Assembly (NCBI GenBank): GCA_964393405.1
Contig: CAYMTR010000013.1
Coordinates: 1-64,000, forward strand
From: CAYMTR01 sp964393405
GTDB lineage: Bacteria > Bacteroidota > Bacteroidia > Bacteroidales > Prolixibacteraceae
Direction: 5' to 3'
Length of the DNA: 64,000 nt
A program made the translations under genes and the position numbers. The notes below the pieces were generated by a model. It was not told the DNA's origin. It did not search any database and saw only the letters and a list, made by a program, of their open reading frames with translations. Below are positions 54,112-64,000 of this stretch, piece by piece; the first letter of the stretch is position 1, and every line of letters starts with the position of its first letter.

Positions 54112-56535
54112 TTAAGACTTTTTCCTTATTAACGAGTTATAGTCTATATAGTATAATATCTTTAACGACAGACTATTACCCTGACGTGCCTTAAATAATT
54201 CATTCATATTATCAGAAAACTTAATATCGGTGTCGCTATTTTCTGTTTTAATAGAATTTTTCCATGCCAGCGATATCTCACTCCCGGGAGCAAACTCCCA
54301 CTTAAAAGTCATATCGATATTGAAAGCATTATAATTAACATCAGCATCCTTCCATGTAAGATTAAATTTTGTTAAACTTCCATCTTCATTCAGAAAATAA
54401 TATTCCTCATAATCTGCAACTGACCAATAATGCCTGCATCGCAGGTTTAAGGACAACTTTGTGGAAAAATTATAACCTGTTGAAATAGTATTTGAATAAG
54501 TATACCTGTCATACATCCCAAAATAAACTTCTGAATCGCTTTTATGATCAACATATCCCCTTAATTTTCTTTGCTGTTCAGTGGAAAAATTATAACTGAT
54601 TCCAAAACGCTCTGTAACTTTCCACCATAAATTCAGATTTGACCATAAGGATGTTTCATCTTTTATATATGTAGCCTGCGCAACTCCAATATTTAATTGT
54701 CCCGATAACTTCTTACTCTGATCAGTATTGCAGTTTACCTCCCATCCATAGTATTCCGAACCCTTAAAATAGCGGTTATCAACTCTTGTTTCAAAATAAT
54801 CGTTGCTTTCAAAATTATAAGAACCCCATAATCCAAACCACATATTATTCTTCAAAGTAAACTCCATCCATGAAGTAATCTGATCCTGAATATGTTTTCC
54901 AGGTTTATACAACCTTGTATTCTTATAATCCAGGTTTATGTACCAATTCTTAAATATCCAGAAAGGATCAAACTCATTATAACTTACCTGAGCTTCATTT
55001 AAAATATCGTTATTCCTTCTCACATAACCCAAGTCGTTTGCATCATAGGTATCTGAGTTTAACGACTGAGTTATATAAAACCTGAACTTCCCCTTTACTT
55101 TATCTAATCTGACATTATAATTAAATCCTGTTTTATTATCGGCTTTTGACTTGTAACTCAATGATGCATAACCTGATATCTGGTATTCCTGTTTATTGTT
55201 TTTTAAATTAAACTCTGTACCCGTTACATTTGCAACATAAGGTTCTCCAAAAATTGACACATTTGTATTTATCAGGCTCATATACGAGTTATTTGCCATT
55301 GCTTTTTCAATCACAGAAACATTATAATTAGTGAAATTCTGAGTAATTATCTCTCTGCTTTTTCCTGAAACTGAGTCGACTATCTCGGCTCTGCCGGCAA
55401 TCGTCATTGCATTTAGAAATCCTACTCCCCATCCATTCTTATCTCTCCCTGATATTTTAGTAGCATTAACTATCTGTGTTTCTGTCGGGTTATACTTAAT
55501 ATATTCATTTTGCCTCAATGAGTCCTTTATTTCACTGAATTTAGGTTTTGCCCCAATCCTTCTTGAATAAAATATTTCTGCTCTGTTGAATAGTTCAGTA
55601 CCCTCAACAAAAAATTGCCTTTTCTCATCATAATATAGCTCATAAGGTGTCAGATTTAATTGCTCGTCGTCAGATTGAATCTGCCCGAAATCAGGAATAA
55701 GCATCATGTCAAGTGTATGGCTTTCACTTAAACCATACTTTAAATCTAATCCTCCCTTAAAATTAAACTTTGCTTTATCATTTTCACCTTTATTTTCTAC
55801 ATATCCTGCTATATACGGAGAAAAAGAAAGTCGAACTGGCGCCTTAATCTCTGAAAGTCCATAAAGCTGTCCTGATTGCTGAATGAACCCATTTATTGAA
55901 TAATTTATATGGTTCCATGAGTTGTTTGAGTGATATCGTTTTATATTTCTAAAAAAATTCAAACCCCATACATGGACATCTTTTGCAGGAAATCTTAATG
56001 CTGAATATGGTATTTTAATTTCAACTGCCCAACCTTTATCATTTATTTTTGTTGAACTTTGCCATACTGCATCCCAGCTTGAATCTTCCGAATCATAGTT
56101 CGTTTTTATTGCTTTTATGTCAGTCTGACTGTTGGCAGGCGTGACTACAAACTCATAAGCTGTCAATCCTTCATTGTTAGGGTCAATTAATACATCAAAA
56201 TAATCTGAAGCCCCAATGTCATCACGGGTAGTTATATAACTTGTTATGCTGTCAGGATCATCATAAAGCATAGCTCCAAAATAAATTGCTTCATCATCAA
56301 AAAAAATACTTACCTCAGTTTGTTTATAGGAAGGCTGCCCGTTATATGGGTTAGTCTGGACAAAATCTTTTGCCGGTTCAATCATTTTATAACAATCTTC
56401 ATCAAGAACAGCATCCATCTTCAGGGGATGGTCAATCCTTAAGGCTGTAATCTCTTTCCTTTGTATCTCCTGAGCAGGTAAGCTTAACTTTACACATAGG
56501 AGTATGATGAAACATAAAACAATTATTTTTTCCAT
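54112..56535 (-). CDS. DUF5916-like outer-membrane protein with CBM9-like domain
   Basis: An 807-residue exported protein: signal peptide, then a CBM9/DOMON-like sugar-binding-type domain (about 25-215, LKMDAVLDEDCYKM, VSIFFDDEAIYFGAMLYDD, YEFVVTPANSQTDIKA) followed by a long beta-barrel-like region (NNSWNHINYSINGFIQQ, GLDLKYGLSESHTLD, ...). This arrangement is the DUF5916 family, common in Bacteroidota and associated with the outer membrane. Substrate or function unknown. It stands alone, 10 bp from the convergent elbB. Confidence 0.8.
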   Translation of the reverse strand: MEKIIVLCFIILLCVKLSLPAQEIQRKEITALRIDHPLKMDAVLDEDCYKMIEPAKDFVQTNPYNGQPSYKQTEVSIFFDDEAIYFGAMLYDDPDSITSYITTRDDIGASDYFDVLIDPNNEGLTAYEFVVTPANSQTDIKAIKTNYDSEDSSWDAVWQSSTKINDKGWAVEIKIPYSALRFPAKDVHVWGLNFFRNIKRYHSNNSWNHINYSINGFIQQSGQLYGLSEIKAPVRLSFSPYIAGYVENKGENDKAKFNFKGGLDLKYGLSESHTLDMMLIPDFGQIQSDDEQLNLTPYELYYDEKRQFFVEGTELFNRAEIFYSRRIGAKPKFSEIKDSLRQNEYIKYNPTETQIVNATKISGRDKNGWGVGFLNAMTIAGRAEIVDSVSGKSREIITQNFTNYNVSVIEKAMANNSYMSLINTNVSIFGEPYVANVTGTEFNLKNNKQEYQISGYASLSYKSKADNKTGFNYNVRLDKVKGKFRFYITQSLNSDTYDANDLGYVRRNNDILNEAQVSYNEFDPFWIFKNWYINLDYKNTRLYKPGKHIQDQITSWMEFTLKNNMWFGLWGSYNFESNDYFETRVDNRYFKGSEYYGWEVNCNTDQSKKLSGQLNIGVAQATYIKDETSLWSNLNLWWKVTERFGISYNFSTEQQRKLRGYVDHKSDSEVYFGMYDRYTYSNTISTGYNFSTKLSLNLRCRHYWSVADYEEYYFLNEDGSLTKFNLTWKDADVNYNAFNIDMTFKWEFAPGSEISLAWKNSIKTENSDTDIKFSDNMNELFKARQGNSLSLKILYYIDYNSLIRKKS

Positions 56536-56623
56536 TTTCCCGATTTACGCCTTTTAAGACGACACTTAAGAGCTATTGTTACACTGACTCTTAGATAAAT
56601 AAAAATAAATATTATTTTAATAT

Positions 56624-56660
56624 AAAAAAGTGCCATCCTAAAAAAAATTAGAATGGCACT
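56624..56660 (-). terminator. Terminator of the M16 peptidase gene
   Basis: AGTGCCATCCTAA (56629-56641) pairs with 56648-56660 with one C-A mismatch; on the minus strand a U-run follows. It lies 24 bp after the M16 stop codon. Confidence 0.9.
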
Positions 56661-56683
56661 CCAATGAAAAGATTATATGATTT

Positions 56684-59497
56684 TTACTCTGCTTTGGGTA
56701 CAAATACTACATCTATCAAATCTGGATCTGCAAGATAATTTTTCAAGAAATCCTGCACATCTGAGGTCTTCATGTTATTTAATATGTCTTCATAATTTGA
56801 AGGATCAGCCGTGTTGATACCCGAATAATAAAGACTATATAAGGAACCTGTCCAGAAATTGTTATGATTCTTTGATTGTTCCCTGTCTTTCAACATGTTT
56901 TTGATAGTTTTATCAAAGTCAAGTGCTGTGGGGCCTTCTTTTGAAATCTTGTCTATTTCGTTATAGATAATTGATTTCAAATGGTCAGCTTTGTTAGGAT
57001 CACAATCGAAACTTATAATTATGCTTCCCTGACTAATAGGGAACTGTGAAAGAGAAGTGCTTGTTCTTACACCATAAGTGCCTCCTTCGTCCTCACGTAT
57101 CTTTTCGGTAAACCTCAAATCAAGAATTCCTTTTAAAACATTCATCATCAACCTATTCTTCTGATTGAAATTGATTTCTTTAAAATATTGAACATTTACA
57201 TTGGCTTTAGGTGTAGTAAGGGCAATAGGAATAACTTTTTTTACTGTTCCGTCTGGCTGCCTTTCTCCTCTGTCCTTCCATGTTTCTGTTCTTGGAAGGT
57301 CTTTTATTGAACCAATGTATTTCTCAACATTCGCTTTTACGATTTCTTTATCAATATTACCTACGATGATAAAAGTAAAGTCGCCTGCATCACAAAGCCT
57401 ATCTTTATAAATTTTTTGAACCTCCTCAAAATTAACCTTCTTCAATAAGTCTGTGTTAAGACTCCATGTTCTTGGATGATAATTCCAAATTATCTGAGAA
57501 AGTGAATCCTGCATAATCTTCCTTGGATCCTTTTCAATATTTGCAACATACGCCAACAACCTAGAACTGAATGCTTCGTGGGCTTCTGCATCAAACCTAG
57601 GCTCTTCAAAATAAAGATATATCAACTGCATTAATGTTTCAAAATCAGCCGGTGAAGATGACCCATTGATTCCTTCTGATAATTTTCCAAATGATGGTGA
57701 TATTGAAACTTTCTTCCCGGAAAGCATTTTCTGTAATGTCATCACATCAAAGCTACCTACTCCATACTGGCTAATAAAATCTTCCAATAATACTAATGAA
57801 GGTATGTATTGGTCATCCCATAACGACTGACCGCCATGACTGAAAGCTGTCAGCGATACTTCATCCTTTTCGTAATCGGCAAAACGATAAATAACTTTTG
57901 CATTGTTGGCAAGAGTCCATTCAACAGCATCCATACCTTCAAGTGCTTTTTCCTTTACTATTTTTGATCCTTTGAGTTCTTTGTCGATAAGTCCAACTCC
58001 TGAAGCAGCGTCAACATAAGGAGCTATTTCCATTGCTTCCACCTTTGCAATTATTTCTTTTGCTTCTTTTTCACTCATATGCGTAACTCCTTCCGAAGGA
58101 CCTGTTATCACAATTGTTCGATTGGCTTCCTTAATCCATTCTTTTGCTTTAGCTGATATTTCCTCAACTGTAATTCCAGGAATAACACTGTTAGCAAATG
58201 CGTAAGTAAAATCAATTCCGGGAGCCGGCTCTTTAGTTAAAAAGTAAGAGCTGATCTCGCTACAATAGGAATCATTATCGATTTTATCTTTTTGTTTATA
58301 CTGGCTCTCCAAAGCAATAAGGAAATTAGCTTTTGCCCTTTCTAGCTCGCTGTTAACGAAACCATGGCGCTTAATCCGTTCAGTCTCTATCAACATCGCT
58401 TCAAATGCCCTTGCTTCTTCATTCGGATTTGCTAATGCTCCGATTACATAAGAATCGTACCCTCTTACAAAATCGCTTGGCTGTGTCCATCCTGCAACAA
58501 AAGGTGGATTCCCTTTCTGTAACAGCTCTTCAATTCTAATACCCGACATCATTCCGTAAAGCGATTCAATATAGCTCTCACGCATATCATTTAAATCTTT
58601 TACCTTTTCATCCTTATTCTCATTTAGGATGTACATATTAAGCTGAATTTGTGGAGCTTCTTTATCTGTTGCAAGAACATAATAAGTCTCATCGTGGGAT
58701 GGTATTTTGAACTCAGGTTTTTTCTTAGCATTTTCAACAGCTTTTATCTGTGAGAATAATTTCTTTACCTTGGCTTCAACTTCATCCACATCTATATCCC
58801 CAACTACAGCAATAGCCTGAAGGTCTGTTCTATACCAATCATTATAGAAATTTCTTAACACATCATATTCATGATATCTTATTACTGTGGTATCCCCTAT
58901 GACATCACGTACAGCATATTTTGATCCTTTAAATATTACAGGAAACCACTTGTTTCTCATCCTGAAATTTGCATTTCTGCGAGTTCTCCATTCTTCTGTA
59001 ATGACTCCCCTTTCAAGGTCTATTTCCTTTTCTGTCAAAGAAAGTTCATCAGCCCAATCATGAAGTACTAATAAACATGTATCAACAAGTCCTTCATGAG
59101 TTGTTGGTACCTCGCTCATATTATAAACTGTTTCGGTGAAAGCAGTATAGGCATTTACATTTCTTCCAAAAGCCACTCCGTGTTTTTCAAGGGTGCTCAA
59201 TACACCTTTACCCTCGAAATGTTTTGTCCCGTTGAAAGCCATATGTTCCAGAAAATGAGCCAATCCATTCTGATTGTCTTCTTCTAGTAAGGCTCCAACA
59301 TTTTGAATTATGTAAAAACTTGCTCTTTCTTTTGGTTCTTCATTATGCCTTATAAAATAAGTAAGCCCGTTATCAAGAACGCCTGTCCTGATCTGAGGAT
59401 CAAGTGGTGCCGGAGCTGATAATTCAGTCTGAGAAAGACCGAATTTAGCTAAAAGCATAATAATCACAGTTGCCAGGTAAAATAAAATTCTGTTCAT
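56684..59497 (-). CDS. M16 family zinc metallopeptidase
   Basis: A 937-residue exported peptidase with signal peptide and the four-domain pitrilysin-type arrangement. The inverted zinc motif HFLEH is at 81-85 in the first half (GLAHFLEHMAFNGTKHF), with a second glutamate in the ERGVITEEW region. The second half lacks an intact HxxEH, as usual. Such peptidases degrade peptides in the periplasm. It stands apart from the DUF5916 gene downstream, separated by a terminator. Confidence 0.92.
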   Translation of the reverse strand: MNRILFYLATVIIMLLAKFGLSQTELSAPAPLDPQIRTGVLDNGLTYFIRHNEEPKERASFYIIQNVGALLEEDNQNGLAHFLEHMAFNGTKHFEGKGVLSTLEKHGVAFGRNVNAYTAFTETVYNMSEVPTTHEGLVDTCLLVLHDWADELSLTEKEIDLERGVITEEWRTRRNANFRMRNKWFPVIFKGSKYAVRDVIGDTTVIRYHEYDVLRNFYNDWYRTDLQAIAVVGDIDVDEVEAKVKKLFSQIKAVENAKKKPEFKIPSHDETYYVLATDKEAPQIQLNMYILNENKDEKVKDLNDMRESYIESLYGMMSGIRIEELLQKGNPPFVAGWTQPSDFVRGYDSYVIGALANPNEEARAFEAMLIETERIKRHGFVNSELERAKANFLIALESQYKQKDKIDNDSYCSEISSYFLTKEPAPGIDFTYAFANSVIPGITVEEISAKAKEWIKEANRTIVITGPSEGVTHMSEKEAKEIIAKVEAMEIAPYVDAASGVGLIDKELKGSKIVKEKALEGMDAVEWTLANNAKVIYRFADYEKDEVSLTAFSHGGQSLWDDQYIPSLVLLEDFISQYGVGSFDVMTLQKMLSGKKVSISPSFGKLSEGINGSSSPADFETLMQLIYLYFEEPRFDAEAHEAFSSRLLAYVANIEKDPRKIMQDSLSQIIWNYHPRTWSLNTDLLKKVNFEEVQKIYKDRLCDAGDFTFIIVGNIDKEIVKANVEKYIGSIKDLPRTETWKDRGERQPDGTVKKVIPIALTTPKANVNVQYFKEINFNQKNRLMMNVLKGILDLRFTEKIREDEGGTYGVRTSTSLSQFPISQGSIIISFDCDPNKADHLKSIIYNEIDKISKEGPTALDFDKTIKNMLKDREQSKNHNNFWTGSLYSLYYSGINTADPSNYEDILNNMKTSDVQDFLKNYLADPDLIDVVFVPKAE

Positions 59498-59636
59498 TTT
59501 TTTTAATGTTTAGGTGGAAAAATCATATTTAATAAATTCTTCTAACGATTTGTACACAAAGATTATTACAAATTACAGTTTTTAATGATTATTTTCGTTA
59601 AAAGATTTTTTTGAAATTATTAATATACTTTATATC

Positions 59637-60392
59637 ATGAGAAAATTAATTCCGCTTATTCTATTGATTAGCATGTTGTCGTTGCCTTCATGCGATGTTT
59701 TAATGAAAATTGCCGAAACAGCTGTCAGTTCTGAACAACCACTCACTACTTCTGAAGTTGTTCAAGGTCTTAAGGAAGCTTTGAAAGTCGGCACCGATTC
59801 AACAGTAGTAAGAATAGGAAAAACAAACGGTTATTTTCTCGATAATATCATAAAGATAAATTTACCCCCCGAAACTCAGGAAATCATCAGCTATGCAAAA
59901 AAGGTCCCGGGATTAAGCGAACTTATTGATGATGTGGTCTTACAGATCAACCGCGCAGCTGAAGATGCTGCCAAACAGGCTGCTCCTATCTTTAAGAATG
60001 CAATTACTTCAATGAGTTTTTACGATGCTTGGGGAATCCTCAATGGAGCTGATACTTCAGCAACAAATTACCTTAGGGAAAAAACATACAACGAACTATT
60101 CAATCTTTACAAACCTGTGATGCAGAAATCTCTTAATAAACCAATAGTTGCTAATGTTTCAGCTCAGAAAACATGGAACGAGCTAACAGGAAAATGGAAC
60201 CAGTTTGCCACTTCCGTTCCCGGGAAATTGCTACAGGTTCAGCCTGTTAACACAGCTCTCGACGAATTTGTCACTCATCAGGCTTTAAGAGGCGCTTTTA
60301 TTAAAGTGGGTGATCAGGAAAAAGAGATTCGCACAAATATCAATGCAAGGGTAAGTGATATTCTTAAACGTGTGTTTGGGAAAAAACAATAA
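59637..60392 (+). CDS. DUF4197 lipoprotein
   Basis: A 251-residue lipoprotein (signal with lipobox LPSC, Cys19). The remainder is helical and matches the DUF4197 family (GLKEALKVGTDSTVVRIGKTNGYFLDN, INLPPETQEI, TSMSFYDAWGILNG, ITPVM-like VMQKSLN). Function unknown. It is flanked by the divergent M16 gene and convergent with the PAS kinase, whose stop is 5 bp away. Confidence 0.85.
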   Translation: MRKLIPLILLISMLSLPSCDVLMKIAETAVSSEQPLTTSEVVQGLKEALKVGTDSTVVRIGKTNGYFLDNIIKINLPPETQEIISYAKKVPGLSELIDDVVLQINRAAEDAAKQAAPIFKNAITSMSFYDAWGILNGADTSATNYLREKTYNELFNLYKPVMQKSLNKPIVANVSAQKTWNELTGKWNQFATSVPGKLLQVQPVNTALDEFVTHQALRGAFIKVGDQEKEIRTNINARVSDILKRVFGKKQ

Positions 60393-60397
60393 ACTTT

Positions 60398-63268
60398 TTA
60401 GCTCTGATATTTGGGGATTGAAAAGTAAAATGTACTTCCTTTATCGAGTTCACTTTTTGCCCAAATATTACCTCCATGCTTTTCGATGAATTCTTTGCAC
60501 AAAATAAGCCCTAAGCCTGAGCTCCTTTCTCCCTCAGTACCGGGTAATCCTTTCTCTGAATCAATTTTGAAGAGTTTGGAAATCCTGCTTTCTGACATTC
60601 CTATTCCACTGTCAGCTATACAAATTGTATAATCACTCCCATTTTCTTCAACATCTATTTTTACTATTTCTCCCCTCCTGGAAAACTTGATGGCATTCGA
60701 CAATATATTGCGAATTACAGAGCTTATCATCCTCTCATCAACTTCAATAATCAAATTCTGCGAAACATTTGTATCTATCTTTATTCCTTTTCTTAAAGCA
60801 AACTCTGAATGATGGACTACAGAGTCGTCAATAATTTGCTTTAGAGAACAAAGCTTGAATTCTGTTTTTAGAAGATCGCGCTGTATCTTTGACCACTCAA
60901 GCAGATTCTCTAACAAATCGTAGGTGTTTACAACTGTTCTGCGTATCGTTTTTGTGAAATCACGTATCTGCTCAACAGACAACTCATCCTCCTCCATAAC
61001 CTCTGTCAGCCCAAGTATTGAGGAGAAAGGACTTCTCAAGTCATGTGCGATAATTGAAAAAAACTTGTCTTTTGTTGCATTCAGTTCTATTAACCTCTTT
61101 TCATTTTCAATTATTTCTGCTTCAAGCTTCTTGTTCTCATCAACATCCCTTACAACAGCTATAATTACTTCTTTCCCTTCAATAATGGTTTTTTTCAAAC
61201 TTACTTCAGTAAAAAATTCAGTATTGTCATTTCTCCTACCTTTCCAATTAAACCTGAATTCACCTTTCACATTCGCAATAGCTATTCTTTCAAGTGCCTT
61301 CTCCTGTGTATAGTTTTTATCTAAAGAACTGAAATCGCTTATTTTTAAATTACGAAACTCTTCCACGGTGTACCCAAACATATCATAAGCAGCATTGTTA
61401 CAATCCAATACATCTCCTGTTTTTGAATCATGGATAAAAAATGCTTCACTTGTAGAATTAAATATAGTCCTGAATTTCAATTCATTTTGAAGCAATTCAT
61501 CTTCCACTTTCTTTCGCAATGTAATGTCATGTCCCTGTGCTATTGTCGCAATAATGGTCTTATTGTCTCTGGAATAAATTGTTGCTGAGTTCCAAAGTAA
61601 AGTATGAGTTTCACCGTTAACATGTTGAATGTCTATTTCCACATCTTCCCACCTGTTACCTATACTTGCAACTTTAATTAATTCAAAAGAGCTTTCTTTT
61701 GAACCCACAGGTAAAAGAATATCAACCCTTTTTCCCCTGACCTCTTCGATTGTCAATCCTGTTGTCCTCTCAAATGCCTTATTGAATTGGTTTATTTTAT
61801 AATCCTGATCCCACACAATAATGGGCGTGCTGGCATATTTCAACAAATTCTCTAAATACTCCTTTGTTTCACGGAGAGATTCTTCAACTTTCCTTTGTTG
61901 CGTAATATTTAAGACAAAACATGTAAACCCGACAACCTTCCCATCAGTTGAATATATTGGAGAATAAAAATCCTGCCAGTAAATGCGGTTTAACAACTCA
62001 TCACCATATTCTTCAACATAAGTAAAACTTTCTCCTCCTAGAGCTCTGTCAAAGCTTTCCTTCGCCTTTACACTATCAGGATGGTTACCAAGAATCTCAA
62101 GCATGTTCATTCCCGTTTTAATCTCTTTTCCCCAGATATTTTTAATAACATTCTTGTGCATATTATTAAATGCCAGATAATTGTATTCTGAATCCAAAGC
62201 AAAAAGGATTACATCAGGAGAGCTTTCCATAATTGCTGTAAGCAATGTGTTATAGTTTTCTATATTTTCAAGGCTTTCTTTTCTTTCCTCAAGTTCCTTT
62301 TCAAGCTCTTCCCTTAAAAGTCGGTCCTTTTCAGCCAATGCGTTTTGCGTTTCAACTCTTTCAGTAATATCCAAAAAAGTTACAACAGCCCCAATTATCT
62401 TTCCATCCCTGCGCTGGGTATAAGACCAATATTCCGCAGGAAAACATGTGCCATCAGCCTTCCAAAATACTTCATCAATAACATGTGTGTTTTCGTCTTC
62501 TTTAAATGCTTTAAATATCTTACAGTCATGCTGGTTAAAGTCTGAACCATCATTATGCTTATAATGTATCAGGTCGTGCATGTTTTTGCCAAGCAAATCC
62601 TCTTGACTTGAAAATCCAAGCTGCTTAACACATTGTGAATTACAAAACGTACATTCACCCTTTAAATTAATACCATATATTGACTCAGCTGTTGAATTCA
62701 ATAAATGCCTGAAATTTTCTTCACTTTTAAGCAATTCTTCTTCTGCGTATATCCTTTCAGTTTCATCTATTGCAAATGCCCCAAGGAATAACTCACCGTT
62801 ACTTTTCGTAAACGGAAACTTATGGGTTTCATAGAAATAAAGTTTACCATTAACCCCCATGACTTCTTCATGTATTACCTCGGGTCCATTTGTAAGTACT
62901 CTATTATCTTCCTTCACTATTTTTTTTGCAATTTCAGGTGGCAGAAGTTCTGTAGTATGTTTGCCTATGGCATTTTCATCCCATCCAATAAGATCTTTCA
63001 TTGCCTTATTGGCAAAAATTAAATTGCTATTTTGTTCTTTTATAAAAACAGGAGAAGGAAGGTGAGACAGAAATAGTGAAAATTGATCCTGATTGCCGGG
63101 AAGGTTAGATTCATTATCCAATTCCTTATCATGCTCCCACTTAAAGGAATATCCAGTAAATATTGAACTAAGGCCTTCTGTAATTTTTGAAAATATTTCC
63201 TCTTTTTCTTTTAACCCCGACAGCTCATTAATTAAGCTATAGAGCTGAGATTCAATCCCTCTATCCAT
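60398..63268 (-). CDS. Multi-PAS sensor histidine kinase
   Basis: A 956-residue soluble kinase with no clear membrane helix. Five PAS domains lie in series (about 70-175, 185-305, 335-455, 470-585, 590-705). Then come the H-box FFSIIAHDLRSPFSSI with H742 and a HATPase domain (NILSNAIKFS, DSGIGM, SSGLGLILCKEF). PAS2 has a cysteine-containing stretch (ECTFCNSQC and HDC). It should respond to cytoplasmic signals such as redox state, gases or small molecules; none can be assigned. No response regulator is adjacent, so its partner is elsewhere. Confidence 0.9.
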   Translation of the reverse strand: MDRGIESQLYSLINELSGLKEKEEIFSKITEGLSSIFTGYSFKWEHDKELDNESNLPGNQDQFSLFLSHLPSPVFIKEQNSNLIFANKAMKDLIGWDENAIGKHTTELLPPEIAKKIVKEDNRVLTNGPEVIHEEVMGVNGKLYFYETHKFPFTKSNGELFLGAFAIDETERIYAEEELLKSEENFRHLLNSTAESIYGINLKGECTFCNSQCVKQLGFSSQEDLLGKNMHDLIHYKHNDGSDFNQHDCKIFKAFKEDENTHVIDEVFWKADGTCFPAEYWSYTQRRDGKIIGAVVTFLDITERVETQNALAEKDRLLREELEKELEERKESLENIENYNTLLTAIMESSPDVILFALDSEYNYLAFNNMHKNVIKNIWGKEIKTGMNMLEILGNHPDSVKAKESFDRALGGESFTYVEEYGDELLNRIYWQDFYSPIYSTDGKVVGFTCFVLNITQQRKVEESLRETKEYLENLLKYASTPIIVWDQDYKINQFNKAFERTTGLTIEEVRGKRVDILLPVGSKESSFELIKVASIGNRWEDVEIDIQHVNGETHTLLWNSATIYSRDNKTIIATIAQGHDITLRKKVEDELLQNELKFRTIFNSTSEAFFIHDSKTGDVLDCNNAAYDMFGYTVEEFRNLKISDFSSLDKNYTQEKALERIAIANVKGEFRFNWKGRRNDNTEFFTEVSLKKTIIEGKEVIIAVVRDVDENKKLEAEIIENEKRLIELNATKDKFFSIIAHDLRSPFSSILGLTEVMEEDELSVEQIRDFTKTIRRTVVNTYDLLENLLEWSKIQRDLLKTEFKLCSLKQIIDDSVVHHSEFALRKGIKIDTNVSQNLIIEVDERMISSVIRNILSNAIKFSRRGEIVKIDVEENGSDYTICIADSGIGMSESRISKLFKIDSEKGLPGTEGERSSGLGLILCKEFIEKHGGNIWAKSELDKGSTFYFSIPKYQS

Positions 63269-63380
63269 TATCTTGCCAATTTGTAAATAAACTAATAAGT
63301 TACCCTAAATATAACTTATAGTCAAGTAATAGATAAAGATTTATTAGAAGATGTTTAATGTAGAGGTAATAGATAAGAAT

Positions 63381-63415
63381 AAAAAAAGGTTGCCGGAATG
63401 AAATCCCGACAACCC
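63381..63415 (-). terminator. Terminator after trpB
   Basis: GGTTGCCGG (63388-63396) pairs imperfectly with 63405-63414; on the minus strand a U-run follows. It lies 17 bp after the trpB stop, in the 163-bp spacer before the PAS kinase gene, which holds nothing else that I recognise. Confidence 0.8.
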
Positions 63416-63431
63416 TTTTATCTAAAATATA

Positions 63432-64000
63432 TTATTCAGGCAATCCGTAATTTTCAACTACAAAGTCGATATCCTTATCGCCCCTTCCACTTAAGTTTAT
63501 AAGAATAGATTCCCTCTGCGCATTTTTTGCATGCTTAATTGCAAAAGCTACAGCATGGGCACTTTCCAAAGCTGGAATTATACCTTCAAGACGGCTCAAC
63601 TGGTAGAAAGCATCTATTGCCTCTTTATCATTGGCATCAGTGTAATTAACACGTTTTTTGTCATTTAACATACAATGCTCTGGACCTACTCCCGGATAAT
63701 CCAAACCGCTTGCTACTGAATATACAGGAGATGGCTCACCATTCTCATCCTGAAGTAACTTACATTTGAATCCGTGAATAATTCCCGTTGTTCCAAACTT
63801 CATTGTACAAGCATGATCTCCAAGCTTATATGAACGCCCTGCCGGTTCTACTCCCCAAAGCTTAACTTCTTCATCTTCAAGGAAAGCTGAAAAAATTCCT
63901 GCAGCATTACTTCCTCCGCCAACACAAGCAGCAACATTATCAGGCAGTTCACCTGTCATGTCAAAGAATTGCTCACGAGCTTCAATACCAACAACCCTTT
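63432..64000 (-). CDS. trpB: Tryptophan synthase beta chain, C-terminal part (cut by the window edge)
   Basis: The reading frame continues to the right edge; about 189 C-terminal residues are seen. The PLP-phosphate loop CVGGGSNAAG, VASGLDYPGVGPEH, EGIIPALESAHAVA (with the family's catalytic-region Glu) and NLSGRGDKD are the TrpB hallmarks. It makes tryptophan from indole and serine. The gene begins outside the window; the ATG at 63959 is internal. It is followed by a terminator, so it is the last gene of its unit in this direction. Confidence 0.95.
   Translation of the reverse strand, partial: RVVGIEAREQFFDMTGELPDNVAACVGGGSNAAGIFSAFLEDEEVKLWGVEPAGRSYKLGDHACTMKFGTTGIIHGFKCKLLQDENGEPSPVYSVASGLDYPGVGPEHCMLNDKKRVNYTDANDKEAIDAFYQLSRLEGIIPALESAHAVAFAIKHAKNAQRESILINLSGRGDKDIDFVVENYGLPE

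Noticed and set aside
59557..59578. Two TGTAAT units (minus strand) upstream of the M16 peptidase gene, next to a -7-like element
   Set aside because: The units abut with a 7-bp period instead of 11, and there is no 10-bp gap to the -7. This does not have Pho-box geometry.
1..64000. CRISPR arrays, insertion sequences, prophage, tRNA or rRNA genes
   Set aside because: I found no regularly spaced repeats, transposase or integrase, and no tRNA or rRNA signature in the intergenic spacers.

Overview
The window looks like a chromosomal segment of a Bacteroidota bacterium, probably a Bacteroidales/Marinilabiliales-type anaerobe or facultative anaerobe. The DNA is AT-rich and the proteins are typical of the phylum: TonB-dependent receptors with an N-terminal carboxypeptidase-regulatory-like module, a type IX secretion (T9SS) C-terminal sorting domain, type III glutamine synthetase, a SecD-SecF fusion, DUF4271 beside hemD, and many promoters that fit the Bacteroidota -7 element TAnnTTTG. 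Most genes lack a Shine-Dalgarno sequence. I saw no insertion sequence, prophage, CRISPR array, tRNA or rRNA. No gene-free stretch exceeds about 300 bp.

Layout. 1-3687: 5' part of alanine dehydrogenase, tsaE, gcvH and a TonB-dependent receptor. 3819-17770: a phosphate-starvation island, made of a porin and pstS-pstC-pstA-pstB-phoU-phoB-phoR (one operon with a strong terminator), then a large TonB-dependent receptor with a T9SS-secreted beta-helix protein, a MORN-repeat secreted protein, a small free-standing carboxypeptidase-regulatory-like protein, and a gene-free interval that looks like a small RNA gene. 17796-25771: GH95 glycosidase, type III glutamine synthetase, a glutamine-amidotransferase-like protein lacking its catalytic cysteine, and a GH43-like/beta-helix fusion. 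25772-31522: F-type ATP synthase genes without atpD/atpC, led by a bactofilin. 31670-35803: L32, YceD, a small membrane protein, a histidine kinase and Dxs. 36076-50102: OmpA-like lipoprotein, a large DUF3352-like lipoprotein, an outer-membrane barrel, a U32 protein, an FG-GAP protein, HemD, DUF4271, a Dus protein, ValS and IlvE. 50250-64000: SecDF, ElbB-like DJ-1 protein, a DUF5916-like protein, M16 peptidase, DUF4197 lipoprotein, a five-PAS histidine kinase and the 3' part of trpB.

The most interesting part is the phosphate island. Upstream of three genes (porin/pst operon, large TonB receptor, small regulatory-like protein) I find four 7-bp units of the form nT(G/T)TAAn repeated every 11 bp, with a TAnnTTTG-like -7 element exactly 10 bp after the last unit. 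This has the geometry of a PhoB-binding Pho box. A fourth, weaker copy with the same spacing precedes a 100-nt interval that has no open reading frame and ends in a strong intrinsic terminator, which suggests a Pho-controlled small RNA. Together these predict that PhoR/PhoB controls the classical Pst uptake system and, in addition, an outer-surface module (TonB receptor, T9SS surface protein, free receptor-like domain) and a small RNA.
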